Shown here: one piece after another, positions 18,621 to 27,775 of the stretch
Numbering within the stretch: the stretch's first letter is position 1
How the letters are laid out: the number at the start of each line of letters is the position of its first letter
Source of the DNA: Edaphobacter flagellatus
GTDB lineage: Bacteria > Acidobacteriota > Terriglobia > Terriglobales > Acidobacteriaceae
Reading direction: 5' to 3'
Length of the DNA stretch: 64,000 nucleotides
Assembly: GCF_025264665.1 (NCBI RefSeq)
Contig: NZ_CP073697.1
Coordinates: 4,259,501-4,323,500, forward strand
Program-made: the position numbers and the translations under genes
The notes under the pieces: model-generated
What the model saw: only the letters and a program-made list of their open reading frames with translations
Told to the model about the DNA's origin: nothing
Database searches by the model: none

Positions 18621-19643
18621 ATGACCCAGCCGCGCAGCCGAAATCTCTTCAAAACCATCCCTGGCCTTCTCGTCAGCGCCTTCTTCCTCTGGTACACCTT
18701 CCGCGGTATCTCCTTTGACGAGATCCGCTCCCTGCGCCTCGCCAATCCTGCCTGGGTCTTCGGCGTCCTCGGCTTTACCCTTGCCAGCTACACCCTGCGT
18801 TGTGTTCGCTGGACCCGCATGATGCGCTCTACCGGTGCCCGCTTTCCTGTGTGTGCTCGCGTCTTGATGACCTCGCTTGCCGCCAACAATATCCTGCCGT
18901 TCCGTATTGGCGACATCATGCGCGTCTTTACCTACGCTGGTGACCTCGGAGCGTCTCCTTCCGTGATTCTCTCGACGGTCATCCTCGAAAAGCTCCTCGA
19001 CATCTTCGTCCTTGTGCTCCTCTTCGTTGCCTTCATGGGCAAAAACGTTAACCCACACTCGAGGCTTACTGCCGAAGTTCTCCTCGGAATCTCTTCCGTG
19101 GGGTTGCTTATCCTGCTGCTCGGCGCACGCATGCTTGAGCCCGTCATTCAGCGTTTTTTTGCCCGTTTCCACAAAGACCCCGGCCAAACTTCGAAGTTAC
19201 ACAAAATTGAGCATTGGCTCCTCCTGGCTCTCGACTGCATCCGCCAGATCGGCATCGCCGGCTCGCTCCTCCTCCTCCTCCAGTCGTGCATCATCTGGGC
19301 TTGTGAAGGCATGATCTTTGTCTCTGGAGCCCGTCTTATCGATCTTGCCGTCGATCACATCGGGCCATGGCAAGCCGTCTCCGTGGCCAACCTCTCCTAT
19401 CTCATCCCCAGCTCCCCTGGAGCAATCGGTACCTTCGAGTGGGCTGTCAAAACCTCGCTTGTCTCCCACAGCGCTAACGAGCCGCACGCTGCCCTCTACG
19501 GTCTTGCTCTCCACGCGTGGCTGCTCATATCTGTAACTGGGGCCGGAGGCATTATCTTCCTCCTCCATCGCGTCCGCATTCACAATCGCACGCCGCTGCT
19601 CCAGGAGATCGAAACGCTCCCACGCGAACTGCCGGATGCTTAG
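18621..19643 (+). CDS. Lysylphosphatidylglycerol synthase-like (UPF0104) membrane protein
   Basis: 340 residues with about eight transmembrane spans. It matches the flippase-like transmembrane family typified by the membrane part of MprF and by AglD: early LRLANPAWVF, CVRWTRMM, NNILPFRIGD, then VSVANLSYLIPSSPGAIGTFE near residue 260. That last stretch, with PSSPGAIG, is the family hallmark. There is no soluble synthase domain, so lipid or polyprenol-linked substrate movement is more likely than aminoacyl transfer. argS starts 41 bases downstream on the same strand, recalling that MprF enzymes use aminoacyl-tRNA, but without the synthase domain this is probably coincidence. Confidence 0.85.
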   Translation: MTQPRSRNLFKTIPGLLVSAFFLWYTFRGISFDEIRSLRLANPAWVFGVLGFTLASYTLRCVRWTRMMRSTGARFPVCARVLMTSLAANNILPFRIGDIMRVFTYAGDLGASPSVILSTVILEKLLDIFVLVLLFVAFMGKNVNPHSRLTAEVLLGISSVGLLILLLGARMLEPVIQRFFARFHKDPGQTSKLHKIEHWLLLALDCIRQIGIAGSLLLLLQSCIIWACEGMIFVSGARLIDLAVDHIGPWQAVSVANLSYLIPSSPGAIGTFEWAVKTSLVSHSANEPHAALYGLALHAWLLISVTGAGGIIFLLHRVRIHNRTPLLQEIETLPRELPDA

Positions 19644-19684
19644 GGAACTACAGCTTCCTCACGTAAACTAGAAAGACAACCAGC

Positions 19685-21688
19685 ATGTATCGCACAATTC
19701 AGCAGTCGCTCACTGCCCGCATTCAGGCCATTCTCGCCTCGAAATACGACGTCACCCTCTCGAGCCTAGCCGTCGAGCAACCTCCATCCATCGCTCTGGG
19801 GGAACTCGCTTTGCCTGTAGCGTTCGAGCTTGCTAAACGCCTGCGCAAAGCCCCCCGCGCTATTGCTGCGGAACTCGCAGCCGAGCTTTCCGTGCAGCTC
19901 CCCGAGGGCATCACCTCTGTCGAGGTCGCCGGTGCCGGCTACCTCAACATTCGCCTCGACCGTGCCTTCGTTGCCCGCCACATCGCTCAGGACAAGCACG
20001 CTGATATTGGCGGTCCGGGGTTCCGTCTGGTCGAACATACCAGCATCAACCCCAATAAGGCCGCTCATATTGGCCATCTGCGCAACGCTATTCTCGGGGA
20101 CAGCTTTCAGCGACTTCTCCGTTCTGACACCTACAAGTCCGGCTATCAGGTCGGCGTTCAGAACTACATCGACAACACCGGCGTCCAGGTGGCCGACGTT
20201 GTCGTCGGTCTCGTCCATCTGGAAGGCAAGGATCTTGCTGCAACAAAGCAACTCCTCGCTGACCTTGCAGTCAAAGGCGAGCGCATCGACTTTTATTGTT
20301 GGGATCTCTACGCCCGCGTCTCGCAGTGGTATACAGCTGATCCTGCCCAAGTTGAAGCGCGCAAGCAGATTCGCCTTCGGACCCTTCACGCCCTCGAAGA
20401 GGGAGGCAACGACACTGCTACAATCGCGGATCTTATTGCTACTGCCGTCCTCCGTCGCCACCTCGAAACCATGGAGCGTCTCTCCATCGAGTACGACTTC
20501 CTTCCTCGCGAGAGTGAAATCCTTCACCTCCATTTCTGGGACGCCGCCCGTCAGCTCATGATCGACAAAGGTGTCCTCTACCTCGAGACGGAAGGCAAGA
20601 ATAAAGGTTGTTGGGTGATGCGCCGCGCCGGGAATGAAGCCGAGCAGGAAACGGATGGCCCGGACGAGGATGCCAAGGTCATTGTCCGCTCCAACGGTAC
20701 TGTTACCTATGTCGGCAAAGATATCGCCTACCACCTCTGGAAGTTTGGGTTGCTTCCCGGTAAGGATTTCGGTTACCAGAAATTTCACCAGTACCCCACG
20801 CACATGTGCTGGATCTCTACCGATGGTCCCAGCGACGAAGGCGCGCCCAGCTTTGGCCATGCCGACGCCATCTATAACGTCATCGACTCGCGCCAGAACG
20901 ATCCGCAGAACAACGTTATTGCTGCCCTCCGCGGCATGGGCTTTACCGAAGCCGCCGATCATTACACACACTTCAGCTATGAGATGGTCGCGCTCACGCC
21001 GCGCTGCGCCATGGATCTCGGCTACCCCATCAGCGAAGAAGACCAGAAGCGTGCCTACATCGAGGTCTCCGGTCGTAAGGGCTTTGGCGTCAAGGCTGAC
21101 GATCTCATTGATCGACTCACCGCAGCCGCGCGTACCGAAGTCGATGCCCGCCATGCTGACATCCCCGAAGCCGAGCGCGCAAAGATTGCCTCGCAGATCG
21201 CAGTCGGGGCCCTCCGCTATTTCATGCTGCGCTACACGCGCAACACGGTTATTGCCTTCGACTTCAAGGATGCGCTCAGCTTTGAAGGCGAGACCGGTCC
21301 CTACGTGCAGTACGCTATCGTGCGGGCGGCTAATATCTTCCGCAAGGTAGGTACCACTGCCGAGGCTGCGCTTACATCGCTCGCCCATCTTGATATTGCC
21401 CCCATCCTCAACTCCGAGGAGGGAACGACGCTCTGGGAGACCTGGCTGCTCACCTCACGCCTCACCACGCTCATAGAGCAGGCTATCGCCACCTCCGAGC
21501 CGGCCTACCTCGCCAAGTACGCTTTCCAGCTCGCGCAACAGTTCAATAACTTCTATCACCGTCATCACATCATCAACGAGGAAGACGCGACGAAGAAAAG
21601 CCTCTACCTCGCGACCGCCGCTGTTGCTCAAAGAGAGATGACTCGCGCCCTCGGCTACCTCGGCATCGAAGCCCCGGAGCGTATGTAG
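19685..21688 (+). CDS. argS: Arginyl-tRNA synthetase
   Basis: 667 residues, somewhat longer than typical bacterial ArgRS. It charges tRNA-Arg. An N-terminal additional domain (~1-110) precedes the class I catalytic core, with HIGHLRNA at about residue 127. A canonical KMSKS is not obvious; SGRKGFGVKADD occupies the equivalent region, and ArgRS often lacks the motif. The C-terminal DALR anticodon-binding domain includes the ETGPYVQYA segment. A clear intrinsic terminator follows. Confidence 0.96.
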   Translation: MYRTIQQSLTARIQAILASKYDVTLSSLAVEQPPSIALGELALPVAFELAKRLRKAPRAIAAELAAELSVQLPEGITSVEVAGAGYLNIRLDRAFVARHIAQDKHADIGGPGFRLVEHTSINPNKAAHIGHLRNAILGDSFQRLLRSDTYKSGYQVGVQNYIDNTGVQVADVVVGLVHLEGKDLAATKQLLADLAVKGERIDFYCWDLYARVSQWYTADPAQVEARKQIRLRTLHALEEGGNDTATIADLIATAVLRRHLETMERLSIEYDFLPRESEILHLHFWDAARQLMIDKGVLYLETEGKNKGCWVMRRAGNEAEQETDGPDEDAKVIVRSNGTVTYVGKDIAYHLWKFGLLPGKDFGYQKFHQYPTHMCWISTDGPSDEGAPSFGHADAIYNVIDSRQNDPQNNVIAALRGMGFTEAADHYTHFSYEMVALTPRCAMDLGYPISEEDQKRAYIEVSGRKGFGVKADDLIDRLTAAARTEVDARHADIPEAERAKIASQIAVGALRYFMLRYTRNTVIAFDFKDALSFEGETGPYVQYAIVRAANIFRKVGTTAEAALTSLAHLDIAPILNSEEGTTLWETWLLTSRLTTLIEQAIATSEPAYLAKYAFQLAQQFNNFYHRHHIINEEDATKKSLYLATAAVAQREMTRALGYLGIEAPERM

Positions 21689-21704
21689 TTTTTCCCAAAA
21701 ATGA

Positions 21705-21735
21705 AAGGGCGTCCAACGGGACGCTCTTCTTTTTG
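21705..21735 (+). terminator. Intrinsic terminator of argS
   Basis: GGGCGTCC pairs with GGACGCTC (one G-T) around a 4-nt loop, is extended by AA/TT, and is followed by TTCTTTTTG. It sits 17 bases after the argS stop, between argS and the convergent pepA. Confidence 0.8.
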
Positions 21736-21746
21736 CTTGAACTGGC

Positions 21747-23303
21747 TTAAGCCGAATACGTTCGCACCCACTCCACAATCGAACGCACAGCAATCCCGCT
21801 TGGGCCCTTTGCCAGCCACGGCTTCAGCTCTTCGTTCCACGCGCAACCCGCGATATCCAGATGCACCCACGGCGTGTCGCCCGCGAACTCCCGTAAGAAC
21901 ATCGCGGCTGAGATCGCACCACCCCAACGCGATCCTCCCGTGTTCATAATGTCCGCAATCTGGCTCTTGATCGTGTCCTTGTAATCGTCGGTGCAGGGAA
22001 GCCGCCAAAACTTCTCTCCCGATACGTTCATTGCGGCGAGGAACTTCTCAAACACGCTTTCGTCGTTTGCAAACAGCCCCGCATTGATCATTCCAAGAGC
22101 CACGACGCACGCGCCCGTCAGTGTCGCTGCATCGATCAGATGGGTGCAGCCCAGCGTTTTCGCATAGTGCAGCCCATCGGCCAGCACCAGTCGCCCCTCG
22201 GCATCCGTGTTCAGCACCTCAATCGTTTTGCCTGACATCGCCTTCAGTACATCGCCCGGCTTATAGGCCCGTCCGCTCGGCATGTTCTCTGCCGAACAGA
22301 CAATGCCAATTACCTTGACCGCTGGCTTCAGCTGCGCAATCGCTCGCATCGCGCCGATCATGGCTGCTGCTCCGGCCATGTCGTACTTCATCTTTTCCAT
22401 GCCGTCGGCCGGCTTGATTGAGATGCCACCTGTGTCGAACGTAATGCCTTTGCCTACCAGTCCAATCACCGGAGTATCCTTCGGCAGTATCTTGCCTTTC
22501 TCCGGCTTCGGCTCATATGTCATGACGATCAGGGCCGGTGGCTCATATGATCCCTTCGCTACTGCATGGAATGCACCCATCCCAAGCTCCAGAAGCTTCT
22601 CCGTCGAGTAGACCTCGCACTTCAGGCCCACCTCGTCGCACATTGTTTCTGCGCGCTTGCCCAGCTCCGTTGGAGTCAGCACATTGCTCGGCTCATTCAC
22701 CAACGCACGGGCAAAATTCTGCGCCGAAGCGATAACCCGGCCTTCCTCAAAGCCAGTCTGGATCTCCTTCTTTGTTGTTTCTTCAACTTCTCTGGCCACT
22801 ACTGTCAGCTCGTGCACCGAGCGGTCTTTCCTGTCGCTCCGGTATGTATCCCAGTCCAGTTCGCCCACCAGAGCGCCCTCGACAATAGAACGGCTCAACA
22901 TCCGGCCAGGAAGCGTCTCCAGGTGCTCGTCGTCCAGAGCGTAGTCCTCAGGAAGCGCAATCGCCATCTCGCGTATCCCGCGCGGCTTAGCCGACCGGAC
23001 AGCTGTCCCTGCACCCTTTCGCACCTCGTCCACCGAGAGCGTTTTGGCCTTGCCCAATCCCACCACAACGAGCCGCTCGGCCTTCAGGCCACCCGGCGAA
23101 TGCAATAAGAGCTGTTCTCCGAGCGTTGCTTTAAACTCGCCTGAAGCTAAGGACGGAGCCGCAGCATTACTCACTGCATCCGAGGTTGTCAGCAGCGCTA
23201 CCAGCGGATCGGCGTCCTTCCCCGTAGCGACATCCACCGCAAACACTGCAAGCATCGGCGTAGCCAGGCCCGCCGGATCCTGAAAAATAAGCTTCGTCTC
23301 CAT
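21747..23303 (-). CDS. pepA: Leucyl aminopeptidase (M17)
   Basis: 518 residues. Two-metal cytosolic aminopeptidase that releases N-terminal residues, mostly hydrophobic ones. The C-terminal catalytic domain carries GKGITFDTGG, the MKYDMAGAA helix and the family signature NTDAEGRL, which holds the metal-binding Asp and Glu and the catalytic Arg. The N-terminal ~180 residues are the macro-like M17 domain. The start METKLIF fits the family. In PepA of enterobacteria the protein also binds DNA; nothing here tests that. Confidence 0.96.
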   Translation of the reverse strand: METKLIFQDPAGLATPMLAVFAVDVATGKDADPLVALLTTSDAVSNAAAPSLASGEFKATLGEQLLLHSPGGLKAERLVVVGLGKAKTLSVDEVRKGAGTAVRSAKPRGIREMAIALPEDYALDDEHLETLPGRMLSRSIVEGALVGELDWDTYRSDRKDRSVHELTVVAREVEETTKKEIQTGFEEGRVIASAQNFARALVNEPSNVLTPTELGKRAETMCDEVGLKCEVYSTEKLLELGMGAFHAVAKGSYEPPALIVMTYEPKPEKGKILPKDTPVIGLVGKGITFDTGGISIKPADGMEKMKYDMAGAAAMIGAMRAIAQLKPAVKVIGIVCSAENMPSGRAYKPGDVLKAMSGKTIEVLNTDAEGRLVLADGLHYAKTLGCTHLIDAATLTGACVVALGMINAGLFANDESVFEKFLAAMNVSGEKFWRLPCTDDYKDTIKSQIADIMNTGGSRWGGAISAAMFLREFAGDTPWVHLDIAGCAWNEELKPWLAKGPSGIAVRSIVEWVRTYSA

Positions 23304-23460
23304 GGTCTTATCCTAGCGCGAGTTGCCCGTGCGGAACCCTACAACTGAAGCATTATCAATCATTCACAGATTTTTTAAATGCTTGTGACACAACCTGTCA
23401 TCCCCACCCTGAAGGAAGAGGGAGCTGCATCTTTTTGCATCATACCGGATTCAGCCTGGA

Positions 23461-24003
23461 CTATCGCCGCTGTCCCCTGGCCATAGCCGCTCGAGCTTCG
23501 CGGTCTGCCTCGCGCTTCTTCTCTGTCTCGCGCTTGTCCCAGTCCTGCTTACCTTTAGCCAGTGCCAACTCACACTTGACGCGTCCATGGCGGAAGTACA
23601 GCCGCGTCGGAATCAGTGTGTAGCCCTTCTGCTTCGTCAGCCCTTCCAGCTTGCTGATCTCCCGTTTATGCAACAGCAGCTTCCGCGTGCGCAGCGAATC
23701 ATGGTTCATCGTGTTGCCATGCGAGAACGGCCCGATATGCGCATTCAGCAAAAAACACTCTCCATCCTTCAGCAGGCCGTAGGAGTCCTTCAGGTTGGCA
23801 TTCCCCTCGCGGATCGACTTGACCTCCGTTCCACGCAGGGCTACGCCGGCTTCAAACCGGTCCGTTAGAAAGTAGTTATGGCTGGCAGCCCGGTTCACCG
23901 AGGCATCTCTTTCCCCCGAAGCTACCGGGTCGCGGTCCTTGGGCTTGGCTGCCGTAGACTTAGGCTGATAAGCGGTTGTCGGGTTGGAGAGTGAACGAGG
24001 CAT
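23461..24003 (-). CDS. smpB: SsrA-binding protein SmpB
   Basis: 180 residues. It delivers tmRNA to stalled ribosomes in trans-translation. The conserved core runs from SHNYFLTDRFEAG through LRGTEVKSIREG, NANLKDSY and TRLYFRHGRVKCELALAKGK, with the usual basic C-terminal tail rich in Lys/Arg (DKRETEKKREADRE). The ~40-residue Ser/Lys-rich N-terminal extension is longer than usual, so an internal start cannot be excluded. No ssrA gene is visible beside it. Confidence 0.95.
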   Translation of the reverse strand: MPRSLSNPTTAYQPKSTAAKPKDRDPVASGERDASVNRAASHNYFLTDRFEAGVALRGTEVKSIREGNANLKDSYGLLKDGECFLLNAHIGPFSHGNTMNHDSLRTRKLLLHKREISKLEGLTKQKGYTLIPTRLYFRHGRVKCELALAKGKQDWDKRETEKKREADREARAAMARGQRR

Positions 24004-24213
24004 GAATCTTCTACTTTAACAGGTGACGGCCCGCGCCACCACACTTCCAGCCTGGGCGAAGCCGAAGGACCTGTGATTTACTCCCGCCGTCTTCAGAATC
24101 CCTATCGCTCATCCCACCATCGGGTTACTCACCCCACGGACTGGCTTTCGTCTAAGCCTCAGGGAAGGACTCAAGGCTTTCACTGCTCAATCAAAGGAAC
24201 TTCAAGCCCAGAA
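24004..24213. other. Divergent intergenic region between smpB and the secretin gene
   Basis: About 210 bases between divergent genes, continuing as a ~125-base leader to 24347. Apart from the extended -10 site annotated separately I see no RNA gene, large hairpin or repeat; no tmRNA-like sequence ends or tag codons were recognised. Confidence 0.4.
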
Positions 24214-24222
24214 TGCTATACT
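24214..24222 (+). promoter_or_regulatory. Extended -10 promoter of the secretin operon
   Basis: TGC followed by TATACT is an extended -10 element; no good -35 is visible, which such promoters tolerate. It overlaps the most upstream in-frame ATG (24213), arguing that translation starts downstream at 24348 after a leader of about 120 bases. Confidence 0.5.
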
Positions 24223-24347
24223 CACCCGAGCGCGACAGCCTGGCAGGCGACGCCTTTCCAGGAACTCGCCTCGCCCGCGGCTCAGGCGTATTCTCTGGCT
24301 CACGGCTCACTCTTCAAGGCTATTTAAAGGAAGCAGACAGACACAGA

Positions 24348-26759
24348 ATGGGTCGCGGCAACAAGACAGTCCTCTCGAAGCTCTCCCTCCTCGCCGTCGA
24401 GGCGCTTTCAGTTATCGTGCTTATCCTTCTCGTCTCCGGCAGCTCTCCGGCTGCGCACGCCCAGTCCGCAGCGAAGTGGAGCAAGCGAGGCATTGAAGCC
24501 GAAGCTCGCCAGGACTGGGATACCGCCTACGAGGACTACAAACACGCTACGGAGAAGAAGCCCAAAGAGCTGCGCTACAAAGCTCAGTTTGAGCGCATGC
24601 GTTTCCAGGCCGCTGTCTCGCACGTTGATCGTGGCCGCGTCCTGCGCCAGAACGGCGACCTCAATGGAGCACTCGCCGAGTTTACTCGCGCACTCCAGAT
24701 CGATGGCGGTAATCAGGCTGCTGCCCAGGAGCTAGAGCAGGTTCAGAAGGAGCTTGCCGCTCCCCCCACGCCTGCTTCCGCTGCCAGTACATTGTCGTCT
24801 CCAGGTGTTGATGCAGGCTCCCGAGATTACGCTACGCTCGCTGGCCCTATTGAGCTCAAGCCCGTATCAAACGATCCGCTTACACTTCATATGGTTGAGG
24901 ATGTGAAGAACATTTATCAGGCCATCGGCAAGATGGCTGGTCTCAATGTCATCTTCGACCCCGATTACACCTCGAAGCGTATCCCGGTTGACCTCAATAA
25001 CGTCTCGCTCGCCGATGCTCTGCGTATCGTGGGGGTTGAGGCCGGCACTTTCTACAAGCCCGTAACCTCTAACACGATCTTTGTTGCGCAGAACAATCAG
25101 ACCAAGCGCCGCGACCTCGACGAGATGGCCGTCCAGACCTTCTATCTCACCAACGCCTCACAGCAGGCCGATGCCAACGAGGTTCTTACCGCGTTGCGCA
25201 ACCTGATGGACCCCAGCACCAAAATCACCCTGGTTCAGTCGCAAAATGCAATCGTCGTGCGCGCCACGCCCGACCAGCTTCTTCTTGCGCAGAAGCTCAT
25301 GGGTGATATCGACCGTGCCCGTCCCGAAGTCGTTATCGATGTGGCCATTCTTCAAGTCAATCGTGACAAGACGCGCAATCTCGGGCTCACCCTCCCGCAG
25401 TCCATTACCATTACCCCGCAGGCATCGCCAAGTTCCACCAGCTCTTCAAGTTCCAGTTCTTCTAGCTCGACCACCACACCATCCAATTTCACGTTGAACT
25501 CGCTGGCTAATATCAACGCCACTAATTTTGGTGTGACTATTCCCGCAGGAACGCTTACCGCGCTGCTCTCTTCCTCCGACACACGCATCCTGCAGAATCC
25601 GCGAGTACGCGCTAGCGATGGCCAGCGTGCCGACCTCAAGATCGCTCAGAAGATCCCCATCGCCACCGGCTCCTATAATGCCGGCGTCTCCACTGGTGTT
25701 GCCAGTATTGGTGTGCAAACGCAGTTCACCTATCTGGACGTCGGCGTCGAGATCGACATTACGCCCACTGTTCACTATGACCGCCAGGTAACCCTCAAAG
25801 CCAAGCTGACGGTTTCTTCGCAGCAGGGCTCCGTTACAATCTCCGGCGTAACCCAGCCCATCATCGGTCAGAACACCGTCGAGCAGGTGATTCAGCTTAA
25901 GGAGGGTGAGCCCAGTATCCTGGCTGGCCTTGTTACCAAGTCGGATACACGCAGTACCGCTGGAACGCCGGGCCTCAGCGAGCTTCCTCTCTTCAAGTAT
26001 TTCTTCGCTACCAATAACAAAGACGTGCAGGAGAACGAGATTATCTTTCTCCTCATCCCGCACATCGTCCGCGAATCCGTCCTTACGCGCATGAACACCC
26101 GCGCTATTGATACCGGTACCGGCCAGTCCTTCGAGCTTCGTCAGGATCCCACCCTTGGCGATCTCAATATCCCTGTCAGACCGGCTGGCGCGCGTTCCAC
26201 TACGACGCAGCCCACATCAGCAGCCAATGCTGCCAACGCAGCTGCTCTTGAGATGAAGCAGCAGGCTGCTCCGCTAACGCCGCCCGCTCCAGGAACCAAT
26301 CCAGCAGCCAATCCGGTATCGCAGCAACAAGCCGCACCAACCGGTCCGCCCGTCAGCCTCTCCGTAGCACCTCCGGCTGGCAACCAGGCTGTTGGAAGTA
26401 CCTTCCAGGTTTCCGTCAATGCCGCTAACGCGCGCGATCTTTATGCCGTGCCGCTGCAGGTCCAGTTCAACCCTGCCGTCCTTCAGCTGGTAAACGTTGA
26501 CGCGGGCGACTTGCTCTCACGCGATGGACAGGCAGTCTCTATCGTTCATCGTGACGAGGGCAACGGTCTGGTTACCATCTCCACCTCGCGGCCGCCCAAC
26601 GTTCCTGGAGTCAACGGTCAGGGAAGCATCGCCACCCTGACCTTCAAGGCGGTCTCCGCAGGAGACTCCAACCTGGCCCTCGTCAAGGTCGGCGCGCGCA
26701 ACAGCTCGCAGACCAGCCTGCCCGCCGTAGGCTCTCAGGCAACGGTGCATGTCAAGTGA
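24348..26759 (+). CDS. Secretin (GspD/PilQ type) with N-terminal TPR and C-terminal cohesin-like domain
   Basis: 803 residues. Outer-membrane channel of a type II secretion or type IV pilus-like machine. A signal peptide (SPAAHAQS) precedes TPR-like repeats (~40-130), then an N0/STN domain from about 180 and N-domains. A Ser/Thr run near residue 361-378 lies in a loop of the secretin core, which ends near ENEIIFLLIPHIV. A Pro/Ala linker leads to a cohesin-type beta domain (~666-803: VSLSVAPP, PLQVQFNP, GQGSIATLTF). I chose the ATG at 24348 because the signal peptide follows and a promoter overlaps the earlier ATG at 24213. The stop overlaps the next gene in GTGA. Confidence 0.88.
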   Translation: MGRGNKTVLSKLSLLAVEALSVIVLILLVSGSSPAAHAQSAAKWSKRGIEAEARQDWDTAYEDYKHATEKKPKELRYKAQFERMRFQAAVSHVDRGRVLRQNGDLNGALAEFTRALQIDGGNQAAAQELEQVQKELAAPPTPASAASTLSSPGVDAGSRDYATLAGPIELKPVSNDPLTLHMVEDVKNIYQAIGKMAGLNVIFDPDYTSKRIPVDLNNVSLADALRIVGVEAGTFYKPVTSNTIFVAQNNQTKRRDLDEMAVQTFYLTNASQQADANEVLTALRNLMDPSTKITLVQSQNAIVVRATPDQLLLAQKLMGDIDRARPEVVIDVAILQVNRDKTRNLGLTLPQSITITPQASPSSTSSSSSSSSSSTTTPSNFTLNSLANINATNFGVTIPAGTLTALLSSSDTRILQNPRVRASDGQRADLKIAQKIPIATGSYNAGVSTGVASIGVQTQFTYLDVGVEIDITPTVHYDRQVTLKAKLTVSSQQGSVTISGVTQPIIGQNTVEQVIQLKEGEPSILAGLVTKSDTRSTAGTPGLSELPLFKYFFATNNKDVQENEIIFLLIPHIVRESVLTRMNTRAIDTGTGQSFELRQDPTLGDLNIPVRPAGARSTTTQPTSAANAANAAALEMKQQAAPLTPPAPGTNPAANPVSQQQAAPTGPPVSLSVAPPAGNQAVGSTFQVSVNAANARDLYAVPLQVQFNPAVLQLVNVDAGDLLSRDGQAVSIVHRDEGNGLVTISTSRPPNVPGVNGQGSIATLTFKAVSAGDSNLALVKVGARNSSQTSLPAVGSQATVHVK

Positions 26760-27235
26760 TCGTGCAGCACAATTCGGATTCGATTCGCTTTAGCCCCGAA
26801 GCCGGACTGACGCTCGTCGAGCTCATTATTGTCGTGGCCATCCTCTCCCTGCTTGCCACCGCAGCCGTTCCCATCGCGCGCTTTCAGGTACGCCGCGAAA
26901 AGGAGCGCGAGTTGCGCCGTGACCTCTGGGAGATGCGCGCCGCCATCGACCGCTACAAAGACGCGGCTGACAAAGGGGCATTTCAGATCAAAGCCGACTC
27001 CATGGGCTATCCCCCGGATCTCCAGACGCTTGTCGACGGTGTGGATGTCCAGGGCAAGAAAGTTCGCTTCCTCCGCAAGATTCCTGTCGATCCCATGACT
27101 GGAAACAACGAGTGGGGTCTGCGCTCCAATCAGGACGACCCCGACTCCGACTCCTTCGGCGGCCAGAACGTTTTCGACGTCCACTCCAAGAGCATCGGCA
27201 CGGCTCTCGACGGTACAAAATATTCCTCATGGTGA
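26756..27235 (+). CDS. Type II secretion pseudopilin (GspG-like), first copy
   Basis: 159 residues starting with a GTG that overlaps the secretin stop. A class III prepilin signal is clear: EAG followed by LTLVELIIVVAIL, with cleavage after the Gly and Glu at +5. The hydrophobic helix leads into a GspG-like pseudopilin body (REKERELRRDLWEMR, IDRYKDAADKG, then VDPMTG). It forms the periplasmic pseudopilus that works with the secretin. It ends in a DGTKYSSW motif shared with the next gene. No prepilin peptidase, GspE or GspF is present in the window. Confidence 0.9.
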   Translation: MIVQHNSDSIRFSPEAGLTLVELIIVVAILSLLATAAVPIARFQVRREKERELRRDLWEMRAAIDRYKDAADKGAFQIKADSMGYPPDLQTLVDGVDVQGKKVRFLRKIPVDPMTGNNEWGLRSNQDDPDSDSFGGQNVFDVHSKSIGTALDGTKYSSW

Positions 27236-27648
27236 AACTCTCTTCAACCCGAGCGAAACTCCTCGCCGAACGAGGCTTCACCCTCATTGAGCTGATGATC
27301 GTTATGGTCATCATCGGCCTGCTCGCCGCTATCGCCGTGCCCATGTATGTGCAGAGCGTCCGCCACGCCCGCGAGGCCGTGCTCAAAGAAGACCTTCGCG
27401 TCCTCCGTGCCGCTATCGATTCCTACACTGTCGACAAGCAAAAAGCGCCGCAGTCCCTCGACGACCTTGTGCAGTCGGGCTACATCAAAACCATGCCGGT
27501 CGATCCCTTCACCCACCGCTCCGACACCTGGATTCCCGCTCAGGACGACACCCTGCAAACTCTTGATCAGACTGAATCCGGCATCACGGACGTCCATTCT
27601 GGCGCTGCTGGGGCCGCTGCCGACGGTACTTCCTACTCTTCCTGGTAA
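27229..27648 (+). CDS. Type II secretion pseudopilin (GspG-like), second copy
   Basis: 139 residues. The start ATG at 27229 overlaps the previous gene's stop by 7 bases; a longer open frame upstream lies inside the previous gene. The prepilin signal is ERG followed by FTLIELMIVMVIIG, a textbook site. The body continues with HAREAVLKEDLRVLRAAID and MPVDPFTHRSD and ends DGTSYSSW. It is clearly a paralogue of the preceding gene but diverged. Tandem major-type pseudopilins could form a heteropolymer; this is inference. Confidence 0.9.
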   Translation: MVKLSSTRAKLLAERGFTLIELMIVMVIIGLLAAIAVPMYVQSVRHAREAVLKEDLRVLRAAIDSYTVDKQKAPQSLDDLVQSGYIKTMPVDPFTHRSDTWIPAQDDTLQTLDQTESGITDVHSGAAGAAADGTSYSSW

Positions 27649-27775
27649 GTTCAGATAGCTCAGGGCAAAGCGTTTGCCTTGTCCACCACGACTTTTGAAG
27701 CGCATACTACGTCTAACAGTATGGGCCTCTTCTCGCCTTCCTGCGATCTGGGGCTTAACTTTCAGGAGACTCCCT

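Noticed and set aside
19766..21388. 540-codon open frame antisense to argS
   Set aside because: argS is unmistakable in the other direction; this frame has no recognisable features.
24004..24347. tmRNA (ssrA) beside smpB
   Set aside because: No tRNA-like ends, tag frame or CCA-type 3' end were found in this gap.
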